From NCBI RefSeq assembly GCF_000972865.1, contig NZ_CP011144.1:1860001-1924000 (forward strand): a DNA stretch of 64,000 bases. The letters run 5' to 3'. This document shows positions 27,393-36,506 of this stretch, one piece after another (position 1 is the first letter of the stretch; every line of letters starts with the position of its first letter). The translations under genes and the position numbers were made by a program. The notes below the pieces were generated by a model, which made no database searches, had not been told where the DNA came from, and saw only the letters and a list, made by a program, of their open reading frames with translations. This stretch comes from Pseudoxanthomonas suwonensis (GTDB lineage Bacteria > Pseudomonadota > Gammaproteobacteria > Xanthomonadales > Xanthomonadaceae).

Positions 27393-30300
27393 ATGATTGA
27401 ACCGATCCGCCCCGTCCTGTTCGCCGCCCTCGTCGCCGCCTTACTGGCCGCGCCGCCCGTTTGCGCGAACGCGGACGGCACCCCGCGGCTGCTGTTCCGG
27501 GTCTCGGCCGACCAGGGCTTCGTCGCCGACCACGCCGAAGGCGACGCGGTGCCGAACTTCCAGGACAAGGTGAAGATCGTCCCGACCGGCGTGCAGGGCG
27601 GCGCGATCGAATGGGCCGATGACGGCGTGCTGGCCTGGAACGCGCCGGGCAACATCTTCGCCGAGCGCGGCACGCTGTCGTTCTTCTGGCGGCCGCGCTA
27701 CGCAGTGGGCGAGGCGCCGTTCGTGATCTTCCGCGTCGGCTACGCCGACCACAGCAGCTGGGACATGGTCTGGCTGCGGATCGACTGGAACGGGAACGGC
27801 TTCGACGCCTTCGTCACCGACGCCAACCTGGCGCGCACGCGGGTGTCGTTCAAGCTGGACAAGGTCCCCGGCCCGAAAGACTGGACGCACCTGGCCTTCG
27901 CCTGGGACGAGACCGCCGGCGTGCGCCTGTACGTGGACGGCAGCGAGGTCGCGCGCGAAGGGACCACCGGCGACTACGATGCGGCGCTCGACCAGCTCGG
28001 CCTGGCCGGGCGGGTGATGGCGCCCTACCAGGTGCAGAGCCGCTACAACTTCCTGCGCGGCAGCGACTTCGACGAGATCCGGGTCTATGACCGCATGCTC
28101 GACGCGCCCGGCGTGGCCACGCTGGCGCGCCGCGGCGACCTGGCGGCGGCCAGGCCCGCCTCGTCCGTCGCCATCGGCGACAACGCGCGGCAGTCCGCGT
28201 GGCGGCACCGCTACGGCTGGGAGCAGGGCAAGGCACCGCCGGCGCTGGCCGCGCCGGCCACCTCGATCCGCCACCTCGGCTTCGCCGACGTGAAGGACCT
28301 GAAGCAGTGGATGTGGAAAGGCAACGACGGCATCCCCGAGACCACCTGGCCGGGCGTGTACAACCGCTCGCGCCTGCCCGGCCGCGACGACTACTTCCAG
28401 CTGCCGGACTGGAACACCTACGTCGAAGGTGGCCAGGCGCTGGACCTGGCGATGCCCGACGAGCCGTTCAACCGGGTCGAGATCCGCGGCGCGGCCTACG
28501 GCCAGGCCAGCCACGGTCCTGACCGCGACCACCAGCAGCCGCTGTTCGAACGGCCGCAGGGCGTCGTGCGCAGCGTCGACCAGTTCGCCGCCCGCAGCGG
28601 CGGCCACCTGCGCTTCACCAACACCACCCAGGAAACGCCGATCCAGGAGATCTGGGCCTACCACGTCACCGACGCGGCGGAGCCGGAAGGCACGGTCAGG
28701 CAGACCTACGTGGTCGACAGCACGATCCTGCCCGACTACGGCAACGTGCAGGCGCTGCGGCAGTACATCGACGGGCGCTTCCTGCCGGCGCGGCGCAGCA
28801 CGGTGATGGCGCTGCCCAAGGGCGCCGGCTCGCGCAAGCGTGGCGAAGACACCCTGCCGACCGCGGCCGAACCGATCGTGCACGTGCTCATCCCGTCGGG
28901 CGTCGGCGATGCACCGCCGGCGCAGCCGCTGATCCGCAGCTGGGCGCACAGCTGGGAGAACATGTACGACGGCCTGGACGGGGTCGCCATCGACCTGCCC
29001 GCGCTGGACCTGCCGGCCACGCAGGACGGCCTGATCCCGCTCAACATCCGGGTCAAGGACCCGATCTGGCCGGCGCGCGACATGATCGACGTGTCGGTGT
29101 CGGTGCAGCCGGGGCAGAAGCGCACGCTGTGGCTGGACCTGCGCGACCGCATCCTCACCGCCGACAGCCTGTGGATCAGCGTCGCCTCGGCCGCGCCCGG
29201 CTTCAACGCGCGCTCGCTGCACGGCGCCGAGGTCCGGCTGGTGTTCAAGGACCGCGCCGAAGCCAAGAAGCAGCACATCGCCGACCGCTTCGACCAGGTC
29301 CGCGACAACTGGGGCTTCCTGGTCGAGGAGCACACCACCTCCAAGCGCCAGCGCCTGTACGCGCGCGTGTATGCCGACCTGAGCGACCTGCTGCGGGTCG
29401 ACCCGGACCACCAGCAGGGCCGCCAGTACTGGAACTACATCAGCTACAACAGCCAGGGCCGGCCGCTGTTCGTGCAGCCGCAACCGCCCAAGGGCGTGCC
29501 GCTGTGGGCGTTCCGCCAGGTCGAGGACCTGAAGGCCGCGCGCCGCTTCATCGACTGGTGGATCGACAACCGCCAGGTCGAATACGGCGATTTCGGCGGC
29601 GGCCTGTCCGACGACACCGATCTGGTCCAACAGTGGCCCGGGCTGGCGCTGATGGGGATCAAGCCCGACAAGATCAACGCCTCGCTCACCGCGCTGGCCG
29701 AGGCGGTCTATCGCAACGGCCTGTTCGCCAACGGCCTGAGCACGATCGAGACCGACGAGCTGCACGCCTACGAGGAAGGCATCAACAGCAACAGCGCGAT
29801 GCTCTACCTCAACTGGGGCGACCCGCTCACCCTCGAGCGGCTGATGGAGACGGTCAAGGCGTACGACGAGCGGATCATCCTGACCAACCCGCAGGGCCAC
29901 CTGCTGTGGTCGAGCAACTGGTTCGGCGGCCACAAGATCTACCGCGAACCGAACTGGCAGTGGCAGAAGCCGTACTCGTTCCCGGCGCTGCACCCGGCTT
30001 TCCTGCTCGGCGACTGGAACGCCGACCCGACCGGCCGCAGGCTGGTGACCGGCCTGGCCGACAGCTACCTGGCCCATGCCTACACCGACAAGGACGGGCG
30101 CTGGACGCTGCCCAACGAGATCCACTGGGCCACCGGCGAGACCCGCGGCGGCGAGCTGGTCCAGGGCTCCGGCGGCGGCGACACCATGCACCTGTTCTGG
30201 GCCGCGCACCGCTGGACCGGCGACGACAGGTACCTGCGCGCGCTCGACTACCGCGCCGAGCGCAGCGGGCCGGGCAGTCTGTCCAACCTGGGCGAGAACT

Positions 30301-31217
30301 TCATCAGTTTGCTCGGCCGCCAGGACGACTGGGGCCAGGCGCTGGTGGAAGCGGCCGACAAGGGCGCCACCGGCTTCCCCAGCCTGGCCGCCTGGCAGCA
30401 GACCGGCGACAAGCGGTACCTGGAGGCTTTGCACGCTGAGGGCATCGAGTCCAAGGCGCTGCGCGAGTACATGATCACCGAGGGCCACTGGTGGTCCGAC
30501 CGCGTCGAGGCACCGACCGAGTTCCTGCAGCGCGCGCGCCTGGGCGGCATCGCGCTCAAGCGCAACCAGTCGTATCCGGGCCACACGGTGAGCTGGCGCT
30601 TCGAGCAGGACGGCGGCGCCGAGCAGGTCGCGATCCTGGTGCCCGACCCGCGCCGCGACCGCTTCAAGGTGATCGGCTTCAACCTCGGCGCCAAGCCGCA
30701 GCGCGCGAGCATGACCGGCTGGAACGTCGACGCCGGCACCTGGCGCATGACCTCGGGCATCGACCGTGACGGCGACGACCGCATCGACGGCAAGGCCGCC
30801 ACGCGCGAGTTCGCGCTGGAGAAGGGCGCCTCAGTGGAAGTGGTGTTCCCGCCGATGCAGACGTTGGTGATGGAGTTCGAGTTGCTGGCGCCGGGCACGC
30901 CGGTGGAAACCCGCCCGGACCTGGGCATCGGCCGCGGCGACGTGCGCGTGGCCGGCGACGCGGTGGAAGTGACCGTGCACAGCCTCGGCCATGCCGGCAC
31001 CGGCGCCGGTTACGCGGTGCTGGAGGACGCGCGCGGCCGCGAACTGTTGCGCGTGGCGGTGCCGGCGCTGGCCGCGCCCAGTGACCTGCTGCCGAAGACC
31101 ACGGTGGTGACCCTGCCGCTGGGCGGCCGCGATCCGGAGGGGCTGTACGTGCGCGTGGCATTGGACGGCGACGCCGAGGAGGTCACCCGCGTCAACAACC
31201 GCCGCGCCGTGCGCTAG
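27393..31217 (+). CDS. Large secreted LamG-domain putative pectin-active enzyme
   Basis: 1274 residues. Signal peptide (about 1-27, ending CANA). Residues 35-240 form a LamG/concanavalin-like sandwich (RGTLSFFWRPRY, WTHLAFAWDETAGVRLYVDGSEVA). Residues about 290-620 are beta-rich with no family I can name. Residues about 640-1060 are helical and repeat Trp/Asp-rich motifs (VEYGDFGGGLSDDTDLVQQWPGLALMG, WSSNWFGGHKIYREPNWQWQKPYSFPALHP, GGGDTMHLFWAAHRWTGDDRYL) like an (alpha/alpha) toroid lyase or hydrolase. The rest is beta-rich. The layout is similar to exo-rhamnogalacturonan lyase-like (PL26/YetA-type) proteins, but that is a guess. Position after pectate lyase and before a terminator supports a role on pectin side chains. 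Confidence 0.8.
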   Translation: MIEPIRPVLFAALVAALLAAPPVCANADGTPRLLFRVSADQGFVADHAEGDAVPNFQDKVKIVPTGVQGGAIEWADDGVLAWNAPGNIFAERGTLSFFWRPRYAVGEAPFVIFRVGYADHSSWDMVWLRIDWNGNGFDAFVTDANLARTRVSFKLDKVPGPKDWTHLAFAWDETAGVRLYVDGSEVAREGTTGDYDAALDQLGLAGRVMAPYQVQSRYNFLRGSDFDEIRVYDRMLDAPGVATLARRGDLAAARPASSVAIGDNARQSAWRHRYGWEQGKAPPALAAPATSIRHLGFADVKDLKQWMWKGNDGIPETTWPGVYNRSRLPGRDDYFQLPDWNTYVEGGQALDLAMPDEPFNRVEIRGAAYGQASHGPDRDHQQPLFERPQGVVRSVDQFAARSGGHLRFTNTTQETPIQEIWAYHVTDAAEPEGTVRQTYVVDSTILPDYGNVQALRQYIDGRFLPARRSTVMALPKGAGSRKRGEDTLPTAAEPIVHVLIPSGVGDAPPAQPLIRSWAHSWENMYDGLDGVAIDLPALDLPATQDGLIPLNIRVKDPIWPARDMIDVSVSVQPGQKRTLWLDLRDRILTADSLWISVASAAPGFNARSLHGAEVRLVFKDRAEAKKQHIADRFDQVRDNWGFLVEEHTTSKRQRLYARVYADLSDLLRVDPDHQQGRQYWNYISYNSQGRPLFVQPQPPKGVPLWAFRQVEDLKAARRFIDWWIDNRQVEYGDFGGGLSDDTDLVQQWPGLALMGIKPDKINASLTALAEAVYRNGLFANGLSTIETDELHAYEEGINSNSAMLYLNWGDPLTLERLMETVKAYDERIILTNPQGHLLWSSNWFGGHKIYREPNWQWQKPYSFPALHPAFLLGDWNADPTGRRLVTGLADSYLAHAYTDKDGRWTLPNEIHWATGETRGGELVQGSGGGDTMHLFWAAHRWTGDDRYLRALDYRAERSGPGSLSNLGENFISLLGRQDDWGQALVEAADKGATGFPSLAAWQQTGDKRYLEALHAEGIESKALREYMITEGHWWSDRVEAPTEFLQRARLGGIALKRNQSYPGHTVSWRFEQDGGAEQVAILVPDPRRDRFKVIGFNLGAKPQRASMTGWNVDAGTWRMTSGIDRDGDDRIDGKAATREFALEKGASVEVVFPPMQTLVMEFELLAPGTPVETRPDLGIGRGDVRVAGDAVEVTVHSLGHAGTGAGYAVLEDARGRELLRVAVPALAAPSDLLPKTTVVTLPLGGRDPEGLYVRVALDGDAEEVTRVNNRRAVR

Positions 31218-31254
31218 CGAAGCGGCACGCTGCGGCCGCGGGCAGCAGTGGCAG

Positions 31255-31286
31255 GCAAGAGGCCGGGCATGCCCGGCCTCTTGCTT
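31255..31286 (+). terminator. Terminator after LamG enzyme
   Basis: A perfect inverted repeat (GCAAGAGGCCGGGC / GCCCGGCCTCTTGC) is followed by a short T-rich stretch. It may also stop transcription coming from the minus-strand gene at 31356-31631. Confidence 0.85.
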
Positions 31287-31355
31287 TCATGCGCCACGGT
31301 ATCCGGAGGGTTCCGATGCCGAGTCCGGGACAAACGCAGCCGCAGGCCGCAGGCG

Positions 31356-31631
31356 CTACAACGGCAGTATCCGCACCAGGACGATGACGGCGATCGCGGC
31401 GAACAGCCAGGCGACCACACGCTTGAGCAGCGCGGCGTCCACCGCGCCGGTAGTGCCCGGCCTCTGCCCGAACCCGACCACGAAGGCATGCGCCGGCAGC
31501 GCCACCACCAGCAGGAATGCCGCGATCCAGTACAGCGTGTCGTCGCCCAGCCGCGGCCAGAGCCAGGACATCGCCAGTCCGGTGAACACCCCGGCGAGCG
31601 CCGCCGTGAGCGGTGTGGGTGTGATCCTCAT
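31356..31631 (-). CDS. Small three-helix membrane protein, unknown
   Basis: 91 residues, hydrophobic almost throughout: helices near 8-26 (LTAALAGVFTGLAMSWLW), 33-52 (LYWIAAFLLVVALPAHAFVV) and 70-90 (VVAWLFAAIAVIVLVRILPL), with a GQRPG loop. It starts ATG at 31631 behind a GGCAGG sequence. No family is recognised. It lies between the convergent LamG enzyme gene and the esterase gene upstream on its own strand, 170 bases away, and has no clear link with pectin use. Confidence 0.65.
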   Translation of the reverse strand: MRITPTPLTAALAGVFTGLAMSWLWPRLGDDTLYWIAAFLLVVALPAHAFVVGFGQRPGTTGAVDAALLKRVVAWLFAAIAVIVLVRILPL

Positions 31632-31805
31632 CCTGCCGCCTGCCTCGCTGTCGTCGGCCGCAGTCTACAGGGCGTGCGCAGCGCAATCCCCGCACCCGCT
31701 CGCCATTGCGGCGCGCCGCACGCGCCGGCACGCCGTTGCTCGACCCTGCGGGCAGCCCCGGGCGCCTGCGCGACTTGCCGGTGCCTGGCATCCGCAGGAT
31801 CGCGC

Positions 31806-33446
31806 CTACATCGTCCCCCGCTGGATGAAGGGCGCCTGCTGCCACAGGCGGCGCTCGCCACCACGCGGATCGTCGGCCAGCGCCGGCGGCAGGTCGAACA
31901 GCAATGTCTGCCGCCGTGCCATGGAATACGGTTCCCAACCGGGGATGCCGGCGTGGTTCGGATCGCCGTGCCGGGCCAGCGCCAGCAGCGCATTGCTCAT
32001 CGCATCGGCCATCTTCTGCGCACCGGGGCCGTCGCCGGTACGCGAGCCGGGCTGGCGGACGTTGTCGAACACCAGCGGGATGTCCAGCGTGTGGAATGCG
32101 CGCCATTTGCCGTCGTCCAGCGGCGAGCCCCAGTCCAGCTGGTAGGCCCAGGTCGGTGCCGCCGGCTCCGCCTGCCGCGCGCGCGCTTCCAGTTCCTCGA
32201 CCGCGCCGCGCCAGGAGCGCCCGGCGGTGGTCGCGACGAAGAACACCTCCGACGGCGTGTAGTGCGGGTACAGGCGCCGGTACTCGGCCACCACCAGATC
32301 GGCGCGGAGGTCGACGTACTGCTGCCGTTCCAGCCGCGCCGGCAGCGCCTCCCAGGACAGGGCGAAGTTCTGCGGATCGTTGCCGAGGAACGCGCGCGTC
32401 TCGTCTCGGGTGTTGCCGACCACCATCGGGATCGCCGCCGACTGCGCCGGCGCGTCGGGCCAGAACGGATGCCTCGGCAGCGTCTCGCCGTCCATGACCG
32501 GGCCGAAGTACAGGCGCGTGTCCTCGATCCGCGAGAAGTCGCGCACCGCCGTCGCCTCCAGGATCCGTTCCACCGGCAGCGCGCCCAGCCGCGGCAACGC
32601 ATCGGGCGCGGCCGGGTCGATGCCCAGCGCCTGCAGGAACAGCTGCGCGCGCTGGGTCGCCGCGCGCGGGCCGGCCGCGGTGACCTGCTGCCCGCTCATG
32701 GTCCAGGCGCGGTGGAACAGGCCGCGCGCGGACGGCATCGCCATCAGCGTGGCGATCTTGGCGCCGCCGCCGGACTGGCCGAACACGGTGACGTTGCCCG
32801 GATCGCCGCCGAACTCGGCAGCGTGGTCACGCACCCAGCGCAGCGCCTGCACCAGGTCGAGCTGGCCGGCGTTGCCCGATGCCGCGTACTCGCTTCCGCC
32901 GAGCAGGCCCAGGTACAGGTAGCCGAACGCGTTGAGCCGGTGGTTCACCGTGACCACGACCACGTCGCCGCGCCGGCACAGGCGGCCGCCGTCGTACAGC
33001 GGATCGCTGCCTGACCCGGTGTCGTAGCCGCCGCCGTGGAAATAGACCAGCACCGGCCGCCTGCCACCGTCGCGCAGGCCCGGGGTCCACAGGTTGAGGA
33101 ACAGGCAGTCCTCGCTGCCGGGGCCGTCGTGGCCGCGCTGCGGCGCGGATGCACCGTAGGCGATCGCCTCGGCCACCCCGCGCCACGGTTGCGGCGAGCG
33201 TGGCGGCCGGAAGCGGGTGGCCGCGGTGTCGGCCCCGTAGCGGATGCCCCGGAACGCGTGCACGCCCTGCTCGAACACACCGCGCACCCGGCCACTGCGG
33301 GTAGTGGCGACCACGCTGGAAGCGGACGCGGCAAACGCCAGCGGGCCGATGCCGGCGAGGACGGCGCCGGCGCCGGCGGCCTGCAGCAGCCGGCGACGCC
33401 GGAAATCGGCCGGATCACCGCCGGCGGGGAAGGTCGGATCCGGCAT
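31806..33446 (-). CDS. Type B carboxylesterase, Tat-exported
   Basis: 546 residues. A twin-arginine signal (RRRRLLQAAGAGAVLAGIGPLAFA, about 16-40) is followed by a carboxylesterase/lipase fold: GIRYG, SEDCLFLNLWTP, oxyanion HGGGYDTGSG, nucleophile Ser in FGQSGGGAK, acid Glu in NTRDETRAF and His in FHTLDIPLVFDN. It hydrolyses an ester in the periplasm. In a pectin locus this suggests removal of acetyl, methyl or feruloyl groups (inference). It begins three bases after the stop of the other esterase gene, so the two are one transcript divergent from the hydratase-TRAP operon. Confidence 0.9.
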   Translation of the reverse strand: MPDPTFPAGGDPADFRRRRLLQAAGAGAVLAGIGPLAFAASASSVVATTRSGRVRGVFEQGVHAFRGIRYGADTAATRFRPPRSPQPWRGVAEAIAYGASAPQRGHDGPGSEDCLFLNLWTPGLRDGGRRPVLVYFHGGGYDTGSGSDPLYDGGRLCRRGDVVVVTVNHRLNAFGYLYLGLLGGSEYAASGNAGQLDLVQALRWVRDHAAEFGGDPGNVTVFGQSGGGAKIATLMAMPSARGLFHRAWTMSGQQVTAAGPRAATQRAQLFLQALGIDPAAPDALPRLGALPVERILEATAVRDFSRIEDTRLYFGPVMDGETLPRHPFWPDAPAQSAAIPMVVGNTRDETRAFLGNDPQNFALSWEALPARLERQQYVDLRADLVVAEYRRLYPHYTPSEVFFVATTAGRSWRGAVEELEARARQAEPAAPTWAYQLDWGSPLDDGKWRAFHTLDIPLVFDNVRQPGSRTGDGPGAQKMADAMSNALLALARHGDPNHAGIPGWEPYSMARRQTLLFDLPPALADDPRGGERRLWQQAPFIQRGTM

Positions 33447-33449
33447 CGT

Positions 33450-34484
33450 TCAGTCCTTCATCCGGGCCGGGCCCGGCGGTGCCTGTTCGTGTATCCAGGC
33501 CAGCGCCAGCTGCGGCCACAGCGCCAGCGTCCCGCGCGCCGCGCGCACGCCGAAGCCATGGCCGCCGTGCGCGTAGAGATGGGTTTCGTGTCCGATGCCC
33601 GCCTCGCGCAATGCGGCCTCGAACAGCAGGCTGTTCTCCACCGGCACGACGTCGTCGTCCTGCGCGTGCAGCAGGAACACCGGCGGCGTGGCTGCGTCGA
33701 CGCGGTTCTGCAGCGAGTACGCCCGCACCGAAGCGGCGTCGGGCGCATCGCCGAGCAGTTCCTGCCGCGAACCCGGATGCGCGTGTGCGCCCATGTCGAT
33801 CACCGGATAGACCAGCAGCACGTAGGCCGGTCGCGCATCCAGTCCGTCGGCCGCGTCGACCGGCGCGTACACCTGCTCGCGGTGCCGCGTGGCCAGGCTG
33901 GCGGCGACGTGCCCGCCGGCGGAGAAGCCCATGACTCCCACGCTGCCGGCGTCCACACCCCACTCGGCCGCGCGCCGGCGGATCAGGCGCATCGCCCGCT
34001 GCGTGTCGGCCAGGGGCACATCGCGCGCATCGCGATGGCCTTCGCCGGGCAGGCGGTACTGCAGCACGAACAGGGTCAGGCCGCCGGCCTCGGCGAAGGC
34101 GGGGACCAGCGCGGTGCCCTCCTTGTCCAGCACCACGCGCTGGTAGCCGCCGCCGGGGACGACCAGCAACGCGCGCCCATCCGGGTGGGCGGGGCGGTAC
34201 ACGGTCAGCGAGGGCGCGGCTATGCCGTCGGCATAGCGGTCGGGCAGGGCCGGGTCGGCGCTGCGTTCGACGATGCGCTGCGCCAGCGACAGCCCCTGCG
34301 AGCCCGGCGCCGGTCCGGGCCAGAGCGGCACCTGCACCGGCGCGGCGGCGCCATCGACCGGGGCCGGTGCCGCGAAGGCGGGAAGCGCCGCCGCCACGGA
34401 CACGAACAACAGCCAGGCACGGCTACCGCGCGCGCGCCGCGACGCGCCGATCAGGTGCTCCAGTAGCCGGTACAGCGGATGCAT
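33450..34484 (-). CDS. Secreted alpha/beta-hydrolase (acetylesterase-like)
   Basis: 344 residues. The start at 34484 has GAGGG at good spacing and leads into a long signal peptide (RAWLLFVSVAAALPAFAAPA). The domain has RALLVVPGGGYQRVV (oxyanion loop), nucleophile Ser in GFSAGGHVAASLAT, acid Asp in LLHAQDDDVVPVENS and His in YAHGGHGFGVR. This is the acetyl-xylan/pectin acetylesterase-like group of alpha/beta-hydrolases. Longer in-frame readings to 34619 cross the operator and lack a signal peptide. It is the first gene of a two-esterase operon, with an operator-like palindrome 67 bases upstream shared with the divergent TRAP operon. Confidence 0.88.
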   Translation of the reverse strand: MHPLYRLLEHLIGASRRARGSRAWLLFVSVAAALPAFAAPAPVDGAAAPVQVPLWPGPAPGSQGLSLAQRIVERSADPALPDRYADGIAAPSLTVYRPAHPDGRALLVVPGGGYQRVVLDKEGTALVPAFAEAGGLTLFVLQYRLPGEGHRDARDVPLADTQRAMRLIRRRAAEWGVDAGSVGVMGFSAGGHVAASLATRHREQVYAPVDAADGLDARPAYVLLVYPVIDMGAHAHPGSRQELLGDAPDAASVRAYSLQNRVDAATPPVFLLHAQDDDVVPVENSLLFEAALREAGIGHETHLYAHGGHGFGVRAARGTLALWPQLALAWIHEQAPPGPARMKD

Positions 34485-34550
34485 GGGAGGCCCTCGCCGG
34501 ATGTTGCGTTGCAGCGTGCAGAGGCGCATTGACGCGGTGCACATTGCGGC

Positions 34551-34568
34551 ATGACACCGGTTTACCAT
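34551..34568. promoter_or_regulatory. Operator-like palindrome in divergent esterase/TRAP promoter
   Basis: ATGACACCGGTTTACCAT, one base longer in the centre than the other sites. It is preceded by TTGACGC...ATTGCGG, which also precedes the kduI-side site. It stands between the start codons of the two divergent operons. Confidence 0.65.
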
Positions 34569-34636
34569 ATACAGCTTCCGCGCCCGCTGTCGATCCGCGG
34601 CGCAACACGCAAAGAGCACTTTTCCGGGGAGACACC

Positions 34637-35479
34637 TTGAGTACTGTCACAGGCCACCAGGACGATACGCCGGCCCCGCCGCAGCTGTCGGCCATCGCCG
34701 ACGGCTTCGTCGGCGCCCGCCGCCGCGGCGCCGCGCTGGAAGGCTTTCCCGGCGCCATTCCCGAGGACCTGGCCACCGCCTACCGGGTCCAGGACCTGGC
34801 CATCGCCCGCTGGCCGGACACGGTGGTGGGCTGGAAGGTCGGCTACATCGCCCCCGAGCGCCGCGACGGGTCCGGGGACGAGCGCCTGCTGGGCCCGATC
34901 TTTTCCCGCCAGCTGTGGAATGCTACCGGTGGCAGCCTGCCGATTCCGGTGTTCACCGGTGGCTTCGGCGCGGTCGAGGCCGAGTACGTGCTGCGGCTGG
35001 AGGCCGACGTGCCGGCTGGCAAACTGGACTGGACGCCCGAAGAGGCCGCCGCGGTGCCGGCGACCCTGTTCGTCGGCGTCGAGGTGGCCAGCAGCCCGCT
35101 GGCCACGATCAACGAACTGGGGCCGCGGGTGGTGGTGTCGGACTTCGGCAACAACAACGGGCTGGTGCTGGGCCCGGCGGTACCAGACTGGGCCGTGCAG
35201 GACGAGTCGACGCTGACGGCCGAGACCTTCATCGACGGCACCAGCGTCGGCCGCGGCGGCGCGCAGCGCCTGCCCGGCGGGCTGCGCGCGGCGTTCGCCT
35301 TCGCCCTGTCGCGCTCGGCGCGGCGCGGGCGGCCGCTGAAGGCCGGCGAGTACATCGCCACCGGCAACGCCACCGGGATCCACGACATCGCCGCCGGCCA
35401 GCGCGCGCGCGTGGTGTTCGAGGGCTACGCCACGCTGGACTGCCACGCCGTGCCCGCCGGCGCGGACGGCGCGCCATGA
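34637..35479 (+). CDS. FAH-family 2-keto-4-pentenoate hydratase-like enzyme
   Basis: 280 residues. The start is TTG at 34637, fixed by GGGGAG six bases upstream; no ATG with a site is near. The fold is that of MhpD-type hydratases in the fumarylacetoacetate hydrolase superfamily: DLATAYRVQDLAIARW, VVGWKVGYIAPERR, GGFGAVEAEYVLRLEADVP, FVGVEVASSPL, VVSDFGNNNGLVLGP, GEYIATGNATGIHDI. The Glu pair in EAEY and the later Glu are likely metal ligands. Its place as first gene of the uronate TRAP operon suggests action on an unsaturated or keto acid from pectin; this is inference. Its stop overlaps the ATG of the binding-protein gene. Confidence 0.82.
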   Translation: MSTVTGHQDDTPAPPQLSAIADGFVGARRRGAALEGFPGAIPEDLATAYRVQDLAIARWPDTVVGWKVGYIAPERRDGSGDERLLGPIFSRQLWNATGGSLPIPVFTGGFGAVEAEYVLRLEADVPAGKLDWTPEEAAAVPATLFVGVEVASSPLATINELGPRVVVSDFGNNNGLVLGPAVPDWAVQDESTLTAETFIDGTSVGRGGAQRLPGGLRAAFAFALSRSARRGRPLKAGEYIATGNATGIHDIAAGQRARVVFEGYATLDCHAVPAGADGAP

Positions 35480-36498
35480 GCCGGATGACCCGGCGCCGGC
35501 TGCTGCTGGGCGGCGTGGGCGCCGCCTGCGCCCTGCCGCTGGCGGCAGCCAGCCGCGCCTTCGCCGCCGGCGGCACGGCCTCTGCCGATGCCCCACGCGT
35601 GCTCACCGCCACCGACGTGCACGTGTCCGACTACCCGACCGTGGAGGCGGTGCGCTGGATCGGCCAGACCCTGGAACGCGAGACCGGCGGCCGCCTGAAG
35701 ATCCGCCTGTACCACTCCGGCCAGCTCGGCCGCGAGGCCGAGGCGATCGACATGGCCCGCTACGGCGTCATCGACATCACCCGGGTGTTCTCCGGCGCGC
35801 TGAACAACGCCTTCCCGCTGACCCAGGCGCTGTGCCTGCCGTACGTGTTCGACTCGGTCGAGCACCTGCGCCGGGTGGTCGACGGCGACGTCGGCGACGC
35901 GGTGCTGCGCAGCTTCGAGAGCCGCGACCTGGTCGGCCTGGCGATCTACGACTCCAGCGGCCGCTGCTTCTACAACACCAAGCACCCGATCGCGCAGCCG
36001 AAGGACCTGCACGGCCTGAAGATGCGGGTGGCGCCTTCCGACATCTTCATCCGGCTGGTACGCCTGCTCGGCGCCAACCCGACGCCGATGTCGCTGGGCG
36101 AGACCTTCTCGGCGATGGAGACGCACATGATCGACGGCGCCGAGAACAACATGCGCAGCTTCCACTCCAGCCGCCACTTCGAGGCGGCCCGCTACTGGTC
36201 CGAGACCCGCCATTCCTATGCGCCGGACATCCTGGTGATGTCGCGCGCCAGCTTCCTGTCGCTGACCCCGGCCGACCGCGAACTGCTGGTGCGCACCGCG
36301 CGCGAGTCGGTGCCGGTGATGCGCGCCAAGTGGGAGGAATCGGAGACCCTCGCCCGTCAGGGCGTGCTCGACCACGGCATCCAGGCCAACGAAGTCGACC
36401 TGCCCGCGTTCCGCAAGGCCGCCGAACCGCTGCTGGAGGAGTACCGCCAGAAGCCGGAGATCGGGGACCTCTACCGCCGCATCCGCGAACTCGCCTGA
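35476..36498 (+). CDS. TRAP transporter substrate-binding protein (DctP family)
   Basis: 340 residues. A twin-arginine-like signal (MTRRRLLLGGVGAACALPLAAA) is followed by the DctP fold: LGREAEAIDMARYGVIDITRVFSGALNNAFPLTQALCLPYVFDS, YDSSGRCFYNTKHPIAQPKDLHGLKMRVAPSD, NPTPMSLGETFSAMETHMIDGAENN, SYAPDILVMSRASF. It binds an organic acid in the periplasm for uptake by the membrane subunits encoded next. In this locus the ligand is probably a hexuronate or unsaturated galacturonate (inference). Translation is coupled to the hydratase by an ATGA-type overlap. Confidence 0.93.
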   Translation: MSRMTRRRLLLGGVGAACALPLAAASRAFAAGGTASADAPRVLTATDVHVSDYPTVEAVRWIGQTLERETGGRLKIRLYHSGQLGREAEAIDMARYGVIDITRVFSGALNNAFPLTQALCLPYVFDSVEHLRRVVDGDVGDAVLRSFESRDLVGLAIYDSSGRCFYNTKHPIAQPKDLHGLKMRVAPSDIFIRLVRLLGANPTPMSLGETFSAMETHMIDGAENNMRSFHSSRHFEAARYWSETRHSYAPDILVMSRASFLSLTPADRELLVRTARESVPVMRAKWEESETLARQGVLDHGIQANEVDLPAFRKAAEPLLEEYRQKPEIGDLYRRIRELA

Positions 36499-36506
36499 CC
36501 CGAACC

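Noticed and set aside
34529..34534. TTGACG as -35 box of the hydratase-TRAP operon
   Set aside because: No -10 hexamer lies 16-18 bases downstream; the nearest TATACA is 33 bases away. Left uncalled.
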